Source: Castellaniella sp. MT123 (lineage in GTDB: Bacteria > Pseudomonadota > Gammaproteobacteria > Burkholderiales > Burkholderiaceae_B). Taken from it: a stretch of DNA of 64,000 nucleotides. The notes under the pieces were generated by a model that ran no database searches, was not told the origin of the DNA, and was given only the letters and a program-made list of their open reading frames with translations. Below are positions 7,421-16,706 of the stretch, one piece after another (within the stretch, counting starts at the first letter, position 1; every line of letters starts with the position of its first letter). The translations under genes and the position numbers were made by a program. The stretch is from positions 2,232,001 to 2,296,000 of the forward strand of contig NZ_CP154879.1 in NCBI RefSeq assembly GCF_039614765.1, read 5' to 3'.

Positions 7421-8839
7421 ATGAAAATTCTGCGACTGATCCTGCCGCTGATCCTGGTGGTGCTGGCCGGCTGCGCCACGCGCCCGACTTCCACCAACCA
7501 GCGCCAGGCCTACGTGGCGGAAGACACCTCGCGCACCGTCGACCTGACCCACCCGCCTCGCGACATGTGGGACCGCATCCGACGGGGGTTCGCCATCCCG
7601 AACCTGCGCAGCGAACGGGTGGACTACTGGACCGACTACTACGCCGCACACCCGCAATCGGTGCTGCTCATGAGCCAGCGGGCCGGCAAATATCTGTACT
7701 ACATCGTCGACGAACTGAACCGGCGCGGCCTGCCCACCGAACTGGCCTTGCTGCCATTCGTGGAATCCGCCTACGACCCCAACGCACTGTCGCGGTCCCA
7801 GGCGTCGGGCCTGTGGCAGTTCATCCCCAGCACCGGCCTGCACTATAAACTGCAGCAGGACCGATGGCGCGACCAGCGGCGCGACCCGGTGGCCTCGACC
7901 CAGGCCGCACTGGATTATCTCAGCTACCTGTACGACTTCCAGGGCGACTGGTATCTGGCGCTGGCGTCCTACAACTGGGGCGAAGGCGCGGTCAAACGAG
8001 CCATGGACAAGGCCGAGACCACCGGCAGCCAGCCTATCTACACCCAACTGGACATGCCGGACGAAACCCGCAATTACGTCCCCAAACTCCAGGCAATCAA
8101 GAACATCATCGCCCGTCCGGACAAATACGGCATCACGCTGCCCAACGTCAGCAACACCCCCTACTTCACGACTGTCCACAAAACTCGGGACATGGACGTT
8201 GCCGTGGCCGCCGCGCTGGCGGAAATGCCGATCGACGACTTCCGGGCGCTAAACCCATCGTACAACCGCCCGGTCATCCTCGGCGAGCACAACCCGGCCC
8301 TGCACCTGCCCCTGGACAAGGTCGCTGTCTTCAACGACAACCTGAAAACCTATACCGGTCGCCTGTCATCGTGGCGGGTCGTTCATCCGCAACGCGGCCA
8401 ATCGCTGGCCAGCATCGCCAAATCCAGCGGCATCACGCTCGATCAGCTGCGCCAGGCCAACAATCTGGATGCCAGACAAACGCGGGTCACGGTCGCCACA
8501 CTGCTGATCCCGGCGGCGCCGGGCTCGACCCCGGCCGAGGGCGGCATCCAGCTCGCGGCCTATTCCCAGGGCACGTCCGACCCGGATTCCCAGGCCACCC
8601 CCGCGCGGGCCGACACGCCCCGCCAGACCGCCCCCGAACCATCCCGCCTGCGCACTGTGCGCCTGAATGCTCAGCCCAGCGCACGCACGCACACGATCCG
8701 CAAGGGCGATACCCTGTTTTCGCTGGCGCGCCGCTACAACACATCGGTGGACGCGCTGCGCAAGCTCAACAATCTGAAGAGCACGTCCCTGTCCACGGGG
8801 CAGCGCCTGCGTGTCCCCGGCACAGGCGTGCAAAGTTAA
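7421..8839 (+). CDS. mltD: Membrane-bound lytic murein transglycosylase D
   Basis: A 472-residue lipoprotein: the signal sequence ends in the lipobox LAGC with Cys18. A goose-type SLT domain follows (LPFVESAYDP with catalytic Glu115, then SGLWQFIPSTG). Two LysM peptidoglycan-binding modules lie at the C-terminus, near residues 322-370 and 430-472 (HTIRKGDTLFSLARRYN). The enzyme cleaves glycan strands to 1,6-anhydroMurNAc products, which anmK in this same window helps recycle. It begins 7 nt after gloB, so the two are probably co-transcribed. Confidence 0.95.
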   Translation: MKILRLILPLILVVLAGCATRPTSTNQRQAYVAEDTSRTVDLTHPPRDMWDRIRRGFAIPNLRSERVDYWTDYYAAHPQSVLLMSQRAGKYLYYIVDELNRRGLPTELALLPFVESAYDPNALSRSQASGLWQFIPSTGLHYKLQQDRWRDQRRDPVASTQAALDYLSYLYDFQGDWYLALASYNWGEGAVKRAMDKAETTGSQPIYTQLDMPDETRNYVPKLQAIKNIIARPDKYGITLPNVSNTPYFTTVHKTRDMDVAVAAALAEMPIDDFRALNPSYNRPVILGEHNPALHLPLDKVAVFNDNLKTYTGRLSSWRVVHPQRGQSLASIAKSSGITLDQLRQANNLDARQTRVTVATLLIPAAPGSTPAEGGIQLAAYSQGTSDPDSQATPARADTPRQTAPEPSRLRTVRLNAQPSARTHTIRKGDTLFSLARRYNTSVDALRKLNNLKSTSLSTGQRLRVPGTGVQS

Positions 8840-8863
8840 AAGTTTTTTAAGGACCAACACACC

Positions 8864-9646
8864 ATGGGTTTTCTGAACGGCAAACGCATCCTGATCACGG
8901 GTGTTATCTCGAACCGCTCCATCGCCTACGGCATCGCGCACGCCTGCCGCGCCCAAGGGGCGGAACTTGCCCTCACCTACGTCGGCGAACGCTTCGAGGA
9001 CCGTGTCCGCGGCTTTGCCAAGGAACTTGGCAGTGACATCGTCATCCCCTGCGACGTGTCCGACGATGCCCAGATCGAATCGACCTTCGCCACCCTGCGC
9101 CAGCACTGGGACAGCCTGGACGGGCTGGTGCACTCCATCGGATTTGCGCCGCGCGACGCTCTGGAAGGCGACTTCCTGGACGGCATGACACGGGAAAACT
9201 TCCGTATTGCCCATGACATTTCCGCCTACAGCTTTCCGGCGCTGGCCAAGGCCGCCCTGCCGCTGCTGGAAGGCCGCAATGGCTCGGTGCTGACGCTCAC
9301 CTACCTGGGCGCGGAAAAAGCCATTCCCAACTACAATATGATGGGCCTGGCCAAGGCGTCCCTGGAAGCCAGCGTGCGCTACCTGGCCAAATCTTTAGGC
9401 AAAAAGGGCCTGCGCGCCAACGGCATTTCCGCCGGCCCCATCAAGACGCTGGCTGCCAGCGGCATCCGCGACTTCTCCAACATGCTGAAATACGTCGAGT
9501 CGCAATCCCCGCTGGGCCGCAACGTCACCATCGAGGACGTTGGCAATGCCGCATCCTTCCTGCTGTCGGATCTGGCCTCCGGCATCACCGGCGAGATCCT
9601 GCACGTCGATTGCGGGTTCTCGAACACCGTGCCCGGGATGGATTGA
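8864..9646 (+). CDS. fabI: Enoyl-[acyl-carrier-protein] reductase (NADH) FabI
   Basis: 260 residues of the short-chain dehydrogenase superfamily. The diverged FabI nucleotide site [13 protein letters not shown] lies near residues 13-25. The catalytic Tyr-x6-Lys pair is in [16 protein letters not shown], and HSIGFAP is family-typical. FabI performs the last reduction of each fatty-acid elongation cycle and is the target of triclosan and isoniazid-like diazaborines. AAGGA lies seven bases before the ATG. It is 24 nt downstream of mltD and may share its transcript. Confidence 0.97.
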   Translation: MGFLNGKRILITGVISNRSIAYGIAHACRAQGAELALTYVGERFEDRVRGFAKELGSDIVIPCDVSDDAQIESTFATLRQHWDSLDGLVHSIGFAPRDALEGDFLDGMTRENFRIAHDISAYSFPALAKAALPLLEGRNGSVLTLTYLGAEKAIPNYNMMGLAKASLEASVRYLAKSLGKKGLRANGISAGPIKTLAASGIRDFSNMLKYVESQSPLGRNVTIEDVGNAASFLLSDLASGITGEILHVDCGFSNTVPGMD

Positions 9647-9681
9647 TAATCCCCTCTTTCAAGCACCCAGGCTGACCCTCC

Positions 9682-10167
9682 ATGGCCACGTCGGAACAGG
9701 AAAGAAACCAGACCAAGCTGCAAGGCTTCCTGGAAGACAAGCTGAAATGGCACGACTACACCCATCTGGTCGTCGCCGACGAGGACATGGACCCGGCCAC
9801 CTGGTTCATCCACACGATCGGTCTGGCCCGCTCTGGCCAGCCGGAACTCATCATCACCGGCGCGATGGATCATGCCCTGGCCATGGACGTCATCAGCGAT
9901 GTCGTGGCCTACGGCAACCGGGGTGGCGGCCTGGCCGACGGTGTGCTGCCACACGGCCAGGTCCGCATTCCCGTGATGCTGAAGGACGTCTCCACCCCAT
10001 TCGTGCGCAAGCAGCGAGTCGCCCAGGCCAGCAGCCGCTTCGGTGAATCGATCCGGGTCTTCCAGATCGCCTGGGCCGACACGGCGGGCCGCTTTCCGGA
10101 CGATCCGCTGTACGACCAGCACGACCATCCCCAGCAGGCCCTCTGGATCGACCCCCCGGCGACCTGA
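9682..10167 (+). CDS. DUF4262-like protein of unknown function
   Basis: A 161-residue soluble protein without signal peptide or membrane segment. The block TWFIHTIGLARSGQPELIITG followed by ALAMDVISDVV fits the DUF4262 pattern, in which an aromatic-hydrophobic-Thr-hydrophobic-Gly-Leu motif precedes a conserved PEL. The family has no established biochemical function. It lies 35 nt after fabI in the same orientation and could be the last gene of the gloB-mltD-fabI run. The family name is a recognition from pattern only. Confidence 0.6.
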   Translation: MATSEQERNQTKLQGFLEDKLKWHDYTHLVVADEDMDPATWFIHTIGLARSGQPELIITGAMDHALAMDVISDVVAYGNRGGGLADGVLPHGQVRIPVMLKDVSTPFVRKQRVAQASSRFGESIRVFQIAWADTAGRFPDDPLYDQHDHPQQALWIDPPAT

Positions 10168-10363
10168 CTCCAAAGCGGCTGCCAAACACAGTAACGGCAG
10201 ACCACGCGGGTCCGTAGCCCCCCATCGCGATGCCTCGGAGAGGAAGCGGTCGTGTCGCGCGGTGCGCAGGTGGAACCGCACGATCAGCCCTAGCCGACAG
10301 TCGTTCCGCAATGCGCTGCCGCTGATTCAGTTGCCCCAGGCGCTCAGGCTCGCCGCATTTCCA

Positions 10364-10930
10364 TCAGACGCGCATCGCCCTCAGCGCCGTCGCCCAGCGC
10401 GACAGTTCGTCCAGCATCGTCACGGCCGAGGCGTCGATCAGCTCATTGGAGGCGAATTCGCCGTTGTCCTGGATGTGCTTTTGCACCATAGGAACGGCGA
10501 CGCCTTCGACCATGGGCACCATCTTCAGCGTGGTGATCTGCAGCTTGGCCGCCTGGGCCGCCCGCAGACCGCCGGAGACGCCGCCATAGCTGACGAACCC
10601 GCAGGGCTTGTAGTTCCATTCCTTGTAGACGAAATCCAGCGCGTTCACCAGAGCGGGCGGTGCGCTGTAGTTGTATTCGGGCGTGACGAAGATATATGCG
10701 TCGGCGCTCGCCACGCTGGCGCTCCAGCGCTTGGTGTGGTCGTGCTCGTATTGCTGCATGCGGGGGTGCACGGGTTCATCGTAAAGAGGCAGCTTGAAGT
10801 CGGCCAGATCGACGAGCTCGACGTCGAACTGGTTGTGGCCGACCGCGAATTTGTGGAACCAGCGTGCGACAGCGGGGCCGACACGGCCCGGGCGGGTGCT
10901 GCAGATGATGACTTGAAGCTTGAGTGACAT
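10364..10930 (-). CDS. NAD(P)H-dependent FMN reductase (flavodoxin-fold)
   Basis: A 188-residue protein starting MSLKLQVIICSTRPGRVGPAVARWF, the FMN phosphate-binding loop of the NADPH-dependent FMN reductase/azoreductase family. FVTPEYNYSAPPALVNALDF is the second flavin-binding segment and FVSYGGVSGGLRA the third. Such enzymes reduce FMN, quinones or azo dyes; the physiological substrate cannot be told from sequence. It stands alone between a ~196-nt convergent gap with no visible gene and the liv cluster. Confidence 0.87.
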   Translation of the reverse strand: MSLKLQVIICSTRPGRVGPAVARWFHKFAVGHNQFDVELVDLADFKLPLYDEPVHPRMQQYEHDHTKRWSASVASADAYIFVTPEYNYSAPPALVNALDFVYKEWNYKPCGFVSYGGVSGGLRAAQAAKLQITTLKMVPMVEGVAVPMVQKHIQDNGEFASNELIDASAVTMLDELSRWATALRAMRV

Positions 10931-11057
10931 CGTGTGTTTCCTTGTTCTAGGACGCGCTTACGATAATCGGGAATGCACCGGAAGAACAAGCGGGCCGAAA
11001 CCACGATCCACGACATCTGGGAAATCGTCCCGTAGGCGACAGCGCCGTGGGACTCGA

Positions 11058-11774
11058 TCATTCTCCGAGATATGCAGCGCGGACTTTCGGGTCATCAAGC
11101 ATATCGCTGGCATTTCCTGACATCGTGATGGAGCCCGAGTCCATCACATAGCCGCGGTTGGCGGCTTGCAACGCGAGGCGAGCATTCTGTTCGACGAGCA
11201 GCACGGTGAGCCCTTCCTTCGAAATATCGCGCACCACCTCGAAGATCTTCTCAACCATGATCGGCGAGAGTCCCATCGAGGGCTCGTCGAGCAGCAGCAA
11301 TTTGGGCTTGCTGATCAACGCCCGCGCCATCGCGAGCATCTGCTGCTCGCCGCCCGAAAGCGTGCCCGCAAGCTGCTTGGCCCGTTCCTTCAAGCGTGGG
11401 AAGTAGCCAAACATGCGGTCGACATCCTTCTGGATGCCGTCGGCGTCGTTTCGTAGATACGCGCCCATTTGCATGTTCTCGAGAATCGACATGCGGGCGA
11501 AAATCCCCCGTCCCTCCGGCACCATCGCGAGACCGCGCTTGAGCAGCTCGTACGCCGGGATCCCTTTGATCGACTGGCCCTGGTACTGGATATCGCCCCC
11601 AGAATAGAGCTGCAGGCCCGTGATCGCCCTCATCGTCGTCGTCTTGCCCGCGCCGTTCGCGCCGATCAGCGTCACGAGCTCGCCCTGGCCGATTTCCATG
11701 TCGACGCCTTTCACTGCCTGAATGCCGCCGTAATTGACTCGCAGGCCCTTGATTTTCAACATTGTCGCGGCCAT
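11058..11774 (-). CDS. livF: Branched-chain amino acid ABC transporter ATP-binding protein LivF
   Basis: 238 residues with a complete ABC ATPase set: Walker A GANGAGKTT, signature LSGGEQQML, Walker B LLLLDEPS and the switch His position replaced by the family-typical LLVEQN. The EQN sequence and the overall length distinguish LivF from LivG. It pairs with LivG to power uptake of leucine, isoleucine, valine or related substrates across the inner membrane. Its start overlaps the livG stop (TGATG), with GGGAG upstream, implying translational coupling. It is the last gene of the livKHMGF block. Confidence 0.94.
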   Translation of the reverse strand: MAATMLKIKGLRVNYGGIQAVKGVDMEIGQGELVTLIGANGAGKTTTMRAITGLQLYSGGDIQYQGQSIKGIPAYELLKRGLAMVPEGRGIFARMSILENMQMGAYLRNDADGIQKDVDRMFGYFPRLKERAKQLAGTLSGGEQQMLAMARALISKPKLLLLDEPSMGLSPIMVEKIFEVVRDISKEGLTVLLVEQNARLALQAANRGYVMDSGSITMSGNASDMLDDPKVRAAYLGE

Positions 11775-12547
11775 CAGTGACTCCCTGCTCCCAGATATGC
11801 CTCAATCACCTTAGGGTCCTTCTGTACGTCTTGCGGCTGCCCCTCCGCGATCACATTGCCGTAATCGAGCACCGTGATGCGGTCGCACAGGTGCATCATG
11901 AGCTTCACATCGTGCTCAATCAGCAGGATCGTCTTGCCATCGTCGCGAATCTTCTCGAGCAGTCGCGTGAGCTCGACCTTTTCGGTCGCGTTCATCCCCG
12001 CGGCTGGCTCGTCGAGCGCGAGCAGCTTCGGGTCGGTCGCGAGCGCCCGTGCGATCTCGAGCCGCCGTTGGTGGCCGTATGACAGGTTGCGCGCCGTATA
12101 GTCGGCGTACTGTGGCACGCCGACGTACTCGAGCAGTTCGAGCGAACGCTGCTTGATCTCGCGCTCCTCCCGGCGCTCGGCCGGCGTCTGAAACACCGCG
12201 CCGAAGAGGCCATGCTTCGTGCGCACATGACGCCCAACCATGACGTTCTCAAGCGCCGTCATGCCGCCGAACAGGCGAATGTTCTGGAATGTGCGCGCGA
12301 TGCCTGCCTCGGCCACCTGGTGGACTGCCGTCGGCGCATAGGGCTTACCGTCCAGCACAAACTCGCCCGAATCGGGCGTATAGAGTCCGGTGATGACATT
12401 GAAAAACGTCGTCTTCCCCGCTCCATTCGGCCCGATCAGGCCGTAAATCTGCCCTGCCTCGATTTGCAGGCCCACTTCCGTGAGGGCCTGCAGGCCACCG
12501 AAACGCTTGTTCACGCCCTTGATGGACAAACGGATATCGTTGCTCAT
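11774..12547 (-). CDS. livG: Branched-chain amino acid ABC transporter ATP-binding protein LivG
   Basis: 257 residues with Walker A GPNGAGKTT, a signature variant LSYGHQRRLEIARAL, Walker B LLALDEPAAG and the LivG-specific LLIEHD. NVMVGRH and GLYTPDSGEF are also typical of LivG. The start was moved 36 codons inside the longest frame to MSNDIRLS, preceded by GGGAG. It follows livM by 29 nt and overlaps livF, consistent with one operon. Confidence 0.94.
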   Translation of the reverse strand: MSNDIRLSIKGVNKRFGGLQALTEVGLQIEAGQIYGLIGPNGAGKTTFFNVITGLYTPDSGEFVLDGKPYAPTAVHQVAEAGIARTFQNIRLFGGMTALENVMVGRHVRTKHGLFGAVFQTPAERREEREIKQRSLELLEYVGVPQYADYTARNLSYGHQRRLEIARALATDPKLLALDEPAAGMNATEKVELTRLLEKIRDDGKTILLIEHDVKLMMHLCDRITVLDYGNVIAEGQPQDVQKDPKVIEAYLGAGSH

Positions 12548-12576
12548 GGGGTTTTCTCCCGCCGTACCTTCAAGCA

Positions 12577-13740
12577 TCATGCGCGCACCGGCTGATCCCC
12601 GCCGTTTCGCTTGGCCAGTTTCGCGATCTTGTCCTCGTGCTTCGCGGCCGGCCACAGGCCTTCCGAGCGATACAGCATGATGAGCACCATCGCAAGACCG
12701 TACAACAGCTGACGGATCACTTCCGTGTCGATAACCTCGTGCCCGAACAGCGCATGCTGCAGCGGCCCCATCGTTGAGCGCAGGAACTCGGGGAACACGG
12801 TCAGCAACACGGCGCCGAGGATCACACCCGGTATATGCCCCATGCCACCGAGCACGACACAGACAAGCACGACAACCGATTCCCAGAACGTGAACGATTC
12901 GGGCGAGACGAACCCCTGGAACCCGGCGAACATCGCCCCCGACAGGCCGCCGAACGACGCCCCCATCGCGAAGGCGAGCAGTTTCACGTTCCGTGTGTTG
13001 ATCCCCATCGCCTTCGCCGCGATCTCGTCTTCGCGAATCGCCGCCCAGGCGCGACCGATGCGAGAGTGCTGTAACCGCGTGCAGGTCCAGATCGTCAGCA
13101 GCGCGCAGAGCACGAACAGGTAGTAATAGAAGTAGACAGGCGTGAGCTGGAAACCAAAAATTGTGTGCGTCTGCGATAGGCTGAAGCCGCCCACATGCAC
13201 GGGATCGATGCCTGTGATCCCCTGCGGGCCATTCGTGATGTTGATCGGCTGGTCGAGATTGTTCATGAAGATGCGGATGATCTCACCGAAGCCGAGCGTC
13301 ACGATCGCGAGATAGTCGCCGCGCAGGCGCAGCGTCGGCGCGCCGAGCAGCACGCCGAACAAGGCTGCGAGCCCCATGGCGACCAGCACAACAATGAAGT
13401 ACGGTAGATGCATGCCTCCCGGCCAGATCTGGTTGATCCACTCGAACTGATTGGCCAAGTGCGGCGACGTCAAAAGCGCGGCCGTATAAGCACCCACGGC
13501 ATAGAAAGCGATGTAGCCGAGATCCAGCAGACCGGCAAAGCCCACCACCACGTTCAGCCCCAGCGCGAGCATCACGTAGAGCATCGCAAAATCCAGCACA
13601 CGCACCCAATAGTTGCCGCCAACCGCGCCGATCAAAAACGGCGCCGAGATCACAAGTGCGGTCACCAGAATCCGCTGGACGCGGGCGTTGCGTGCACGAG
13701 CCTCCGTGCCGAGCGCCTCGTTATATTGAAAGGAACTCAC
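12577..13740 (-). CDS. livM: Branched-chain amino acid ABC transporter permease LivM
   Basis: A 387-residue integral membrane protein with about nine or ten hydrophobic segments. It carries LivM hallmarks: LALGLNVVVGFAGLLDLGYIAFYAVGAY near the N-terminus, LRLRGDYLAIVTLGFGEIIR, and the cytoplasmic EAA-like loop RAWAAIREDEIAAKAMGIN that contacts the ATPase. The start is a GTG preceded by AAAAGGAG; the nearby ATG is out of frame and quickly reaches a stop. It forms the transmembrane channel with LivH. Confidence 0.94.
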   Translation of the reverse strand: MSSFQYNEALGTEARARNARVQRILVTALVISAPFLIGAVGGNYWVRVLDFAMLYVMLALGLNVVVGFAGLLDLGYIAFYAVGAYTAALLTSPHLANQFEWINQIWPGGMHLPYFIVVLVAMGLAALFGVLLGAPTLRLRGDYLAIVTLGFGEIIRIFMNNLDQPINITNGPQGITGIDPVHVGGFSLSQTHTIFGFQLTPVYFYYYLFVLCALLTIWTCTRLQHSRIGRAWAAIREDEIAAKAMGINTRNVKLLAFAMGASFGGLSGAMFAGFQGFVSPESFTFWESVVVLVCVVLGGMGHIPGVILGAVLLTVFPEFLRSTMGPLQHALFGHEVIDTEVIRQLLYGLAMVLIMLYRSEGLWPAAKHEDKIAKLAKRNGGDQPVRA

Positions 13741-13772
13741 GATCCATGTCTCCTTTTTTCATATTCCCGAAC

Positions 13773-14723
13773 TCAGGCGCGATCCGCGACACGTTCGCCC
13801 AGTAATCCGGACGGGCGGAACACGAGCACGAGGATCAGGGCGATGAATGCAAATACGTCCTGGTAATTGCTGCCAAAGACGCCATTCGTGATATCACCGA
13901 TATAACCCGCGCCGAGTTGCTCGATCAAACCAAGCAATATGCCGCCAACCATCGCGCCGCCCAGGTTGCCGATGCCGCCGAGCACAGCGGCGGTAAACGC
14001 TTTCAGACCGGGAATGAAGCCCATGTAGAAATGCACGTTTCCGTATTCGGAGGCGATCATCACACCCGCCAATGCCGCGAGTGCGGATCCGATCATGAAG
14101 GTCGCCGAGATCACGAAATTCGGATTCACGCCCATCAGGCTTGCGACGCCCGGATTCTCGGCGATCGCGCGCATCGCACGGCCCATCTTCGTCTTGTGCA
14201 CGAGCAGCAGCAGCCCGACCATGACAACGATGGCGGTGAATATGATCACAAGCTCGGTCGCCGAAATGACGACACCTGGCGACGTGTTGGTCGCAGTAAT
14301 GACGTCAATGGGATCCGTGGAAATCAATTGTGGAAACGATAAGGGATTCCGCCCCCAGACGATCATCGCCACCGTCTGAAGCAGGATCGACACGCCAATT
14401 GCGGTAATCAGAGGCACCAGCCTCGGGGCGCGACGCAGGGGTCGGTAAGCAACCCGCTCCATTGTGAAGCCAAGTCCCGCGCATATGGCCATCGCAACCA
14501 GCAAAGCAATCACCAGAATCGGAACATTGCCGAGCTCGGGCGCATACGCCTGCAATACATTCATCGCGGAGAGCGCGACCATCGCGCCCACCATCAGCAC
14601 GTCACCGTGTGCAAAATTGATGATGCCGAGAATCCCATAAACCATCGTGTAGCCCAACGCGATGATCGCGTAGACGCTACCCAGCACCAGACCATTCAAG
14701 ATCTGCTGGACTAATATGTCCAT
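13773..14723 (-). CDS. livH: Branched-chain amino acid ABC transporter permease LivH
   Basis: A 316-residue permease beginning MDILVQQILNGLVLGSVYAI, a near-diagnostic LivH start. IINFAHGDVLMVGA follows, and the coupling loop MGRAMRAIAENPGVASLMGVN is present. Roughly eight membrane helices are visible. The much longer open frame upstream is spurious; AGGAG precedes the chosen ATG. It starts the livHMGF part of the block, separated from the binding-protein gene by a 228-nt gap that contains a hairpin. Confidence 0.94.
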   Translation of the reverse strand: MDILVQQILNGLVLGSVYAIIALGYTMVYGILGIINFAHGDVLMVGAMVALSAMNVLQAYAPELGNVPILVIALLVAMAICAGLGFTMERVAYRPLRRAPRLVPLITAIGVSILLQTVAMIVWGRNPLSFPQLISTDPIDVITATNTSPGVVISATELVIIFTAIVVMVGLLLLVHKTKMGRAMRAIAENPGVASLMGVNPNFVISATFMIGSALAALAGVMIASEYGNVHFYMGFIPGLKAFTAAVLGGIGNLGGAMVGGILLGLIEQLGAGYIGDITNGVFGSNYQDVFAFIALILVLVFRPSGLLGERVADRA

Positions 14724-14907
14724 ATCCACACACTCCTGATTCGGCGGTCGCAGTGGGCCACCAGGGACGGCTTGATCCCGCCTCTCTGGAAAGGCCTGCC
14801 GCTGGATCGGACCGCCAATTACGGTCCGCAGCAAGACATGAAGCCAAGACCGGCCACAGCCGCAGCTATGGCGATCTGAGAGAGGGATTGCCTCTATACC
14901 CTGCCGG

Positions 14908-14926
14908 TCGTGCCGGAGCGGCACGA
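14908..14926 (-). other. Short hairpin between livK and livH
   Basis: An 8-bp perfect stem (TCGTGCCG/CGGCACGA) with a GAG loop lies 26 nt past the livK stop on the minus strand. No T-run follows. It may stabilise the livK message or attenuate read-through into livHMGF, a common way to make more binding protein than permease. This is an inference. Confidence 0.4.
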
Positions 14927-14951
14927 GTCGGCGCAACCCCTCTCGGCGTCA

Positions 14952-16109
14952 CTAATTGGCCGCCAGGCCTCCGCGCGGCTGTTGCGTTGCGCGCACCGCG
15001 GGTTTTATCTGCCCATCGACGAATGTGTACACGGTCGTGGGTGCGCCTTTCAGGTCGCCTTCAGTCGTAAATGCATAGTTCCCCGCCACGCCCTTATACC
15101 GGGCCGAAGCGAGATAGGCGCGGATCTTGTGCGGATCGGTTGATCCTTCCTTCTGAATGGCTTCCGCGACCAGCATCATCGCATCGTAGAAATTGACGCC
15201 AAAGATTTGGGTTTGCGTTTTGAACTTGGACAGGTACTGCTGCGAGAAGTCGCGCCCAGCATCGCTGGCATCGAGCGATGCACCGCTTTGCGCACAGAAA
15301 ACATCCGAAGCCGCCGCTCCTGCCACTTTGCCCATGTCCGGCGAGCAGATTCCGTCACCCCCCAGAACCTTGACCCGCATGGCCAGCTGCCGAGCCTGCT
15401 TGACCAGGGGCGCGCCCTGCGCGGCATAGCCGCCATAGAAAATCACATCCGGGCGAAGCGGCTTGATCTTGGTCAGGATCGCACGAAAATCGACCGCCTT
15501 GTCATTCGAGTACTCACGACCGACCACCTTGAACCCCAATTTTTCGGCGACCTTCTCGAACTCATCGGCAACGCCTTTTCCGTATGCTGTCCGATCATCG
15601 ACCACCGCGGCCGTGCGTGCGTGCAACTGCTCGTAGGCGTATTCCGCCATGCGTCCGCCAAGTTGGCCGTCATTGGCTCCCACACGAACGATATTCTTGT
15701 AGCCCTGTTGCGTTACCGTAGGATTGGATGCAACAGTCAACACCGGGATCTCAGCCTGGGCAAAAACCTTCGAAGCGGGGATCGCGACACCGGAGTTATA
15801 CGGGCCGATGACTGCGACGACCCCGTCGTCCACCAGTTTTTGCGCGGCGGTCACCCCTTGCCGGGGATCGGCTTGGTCATCCTGGGAATCCAGTTCAAAT
15901 TGCACGCTCTTTCCGGCTACGTTCAATCCTTTGGCGTTCAGCTGCTCAATGGCCATGCGGACGCCATTTTCATTGTCCTTACCAATCACCGCCTGCGGAC
16001 CGGTGAGCGGACCGATATGGCCGATTTTGATAACGGTCGTTTGACCGAATGACAACGGGCTGGCCAAGAGAAGTGCCGCGCCGATGATAATTTCTTTATG
16101 TTTCAACAT
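14952..16109 (-). CDS. livK: Branched-chain amino acid ABC transporter substrate-binding protein LivK-like
   Basis: A 385-residue periplasmic binding protein of peripla_BP_6 type. It has a signal peptide (MLKHKEIIIGAALLLASPLSFGQ), the opening IKIGHIGPLTGPQAVIGKDNENG, and AVIGPYNSGVAIPASKV typical of LIV-binding proteins. It delivers the ligand to LivHMGF. The specificity could extend to other amino acids or aromatic acids. GGGTGGAG precedes the ATG; a GTG three codons upstream is less likely. Its coding sequence looks less GC-rich than the surrounding housekeeping genes. Confidence 0.9.
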   Translation of the reverse strand: MLKHKEIIIGAALLLASPLSFGQTTVIKIGHIGPLTGPQAVIGKDNENGVRMAIEQLNAKGLNVAGKSVQFELDSQDDQADPRQGVTAAQKLVDDGVVAVIGPYNSGVAIPASKVFAQAEIPVLTVASNPTVTQQGYKNIVRVGANDGQLGGRMAEYAYEQLHARTAAVVDDRTAYGKGVADEFEKVAEKLGFKVVGREYSNDKAVDFRAILTKIKPLRPDVIFYGGYAAQGAPLVKQARQLAMRVKVLGGDGICSPDMGKVAGAAASDVFCAQSGASLDASDAGRDFSQQYLSKFKTQTQIFGVNFYDAMMLVAEAIQKEGSTDPHKIRAYLASARYKGVAGNYAFTTEGDLKGAPTTVYTFVDGQIKPAVRATQQPRGGLAAN

Positions 16110-16527
16110 TGTCTCCACCCCACGTTGGGAGGTAAATTCACTCGATTAATTGGCATCTTCCTGGTGTGGATGAGTTGAAACATCGACACTTTCGATCTGC
16201 CTCTCGTATTTTTCGCCCGGCTATCGGGGACTTCGTCCCACAACCGCCGGTGCGTTTCTACTTTTTCTAATGTCAGCCATGATCCGGGCAGAACCACTTC
16301 CCATATAGAATAATTCCGACCAATGGTCATAACAGAGATGACATGCTGCGATCCCGCTGTGACAAGCGTCAAGTGTGCGTCATGCGCCCCCCCCTACAGA
16401 CACCGACGAGGACTCGGCGGGCAATGCGGGTCAAGGACGAGATCAAGGACAAAGCCTGCAACTACGTGCTGGAAAACGCGTTATCGCTGATGCAAGACGT
16501 CGACACGGATCGTATCGGCCATACAGC
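16110..16527. other. Non-coding stretch upstream of livK
   Basis: About 420 nt with no convincing gene. The livK promoter should lie near its left end on the minus strand. GACCAATGGTC at 16318-16328 is an 11-bp palindrome that could be an operator. A 38-codon frame (16424-16540, +) starting MRVKDEIKDK runs into the tRNA terminator. It looks protein-like, but there is no visible ribosome binding site and no recognised family, so it may be a gene remnant. Confidence 0.5.
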
Positions 16528-16560
16528 AAAAAGCCCTTGATTTGTAAAATCAAGGGCTTT
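16528..16560 (-). terminator. Rho-independent terminator of tRNA-Ser
   Basis: A perfect 14-bp stem (16530-16543 with 16547-16560) and a 3-nt loop, followed on the minus strand by a five-T run. It lies 7 nt after the CCA end of tRNA-Ser. Confidence 0.9.
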
Positions 16561-16566
16561 GCATTC

Positions 16567-16657
16567 TGGCGGACAAGGGGGGATTCGAACCCCCGATACG
16601 CTATTCACGTATACACGCTTTCCAGGCGTGCGCCTTCAACCGCTCGGCCACCTGTCC
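16567..16657 (-). tRNA. tRNA-Ser (anticodon GGA)
   Basis: The minus strand gives a 91-nt class II tRNA with the long variable arm expected for serine. The acceptor starts GGACAGG, the anticodon stem CACGC/GCGTG holds loop CTGGAAA, the T arm contains GTTCGAATCC, and CCA is encoded. Positions 34-36 are GGA, reading UCC and UCU. Confidence 0.96.
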
Positions 16658-16706
16658 TGAACGCCTGCCAGGGAACCCAGCAGACGAAGTCCAACATTCT
16701 AGCACA

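Noticed and set aside
9379-10311. Minus-strand frame crossing the fabI end, the DUF4262-like gene and the following gap
   Set aside because: Mostly antisense to fabI and its neighbour; the part in the gap shows no family pattern.
10931-16657. Genomic island with attachment repeats around the liv cluster
   Set aside because: No copy of the tRNA-Ser 3' end, integrase or transposase was seen, so only the weaker composition argument was kept.
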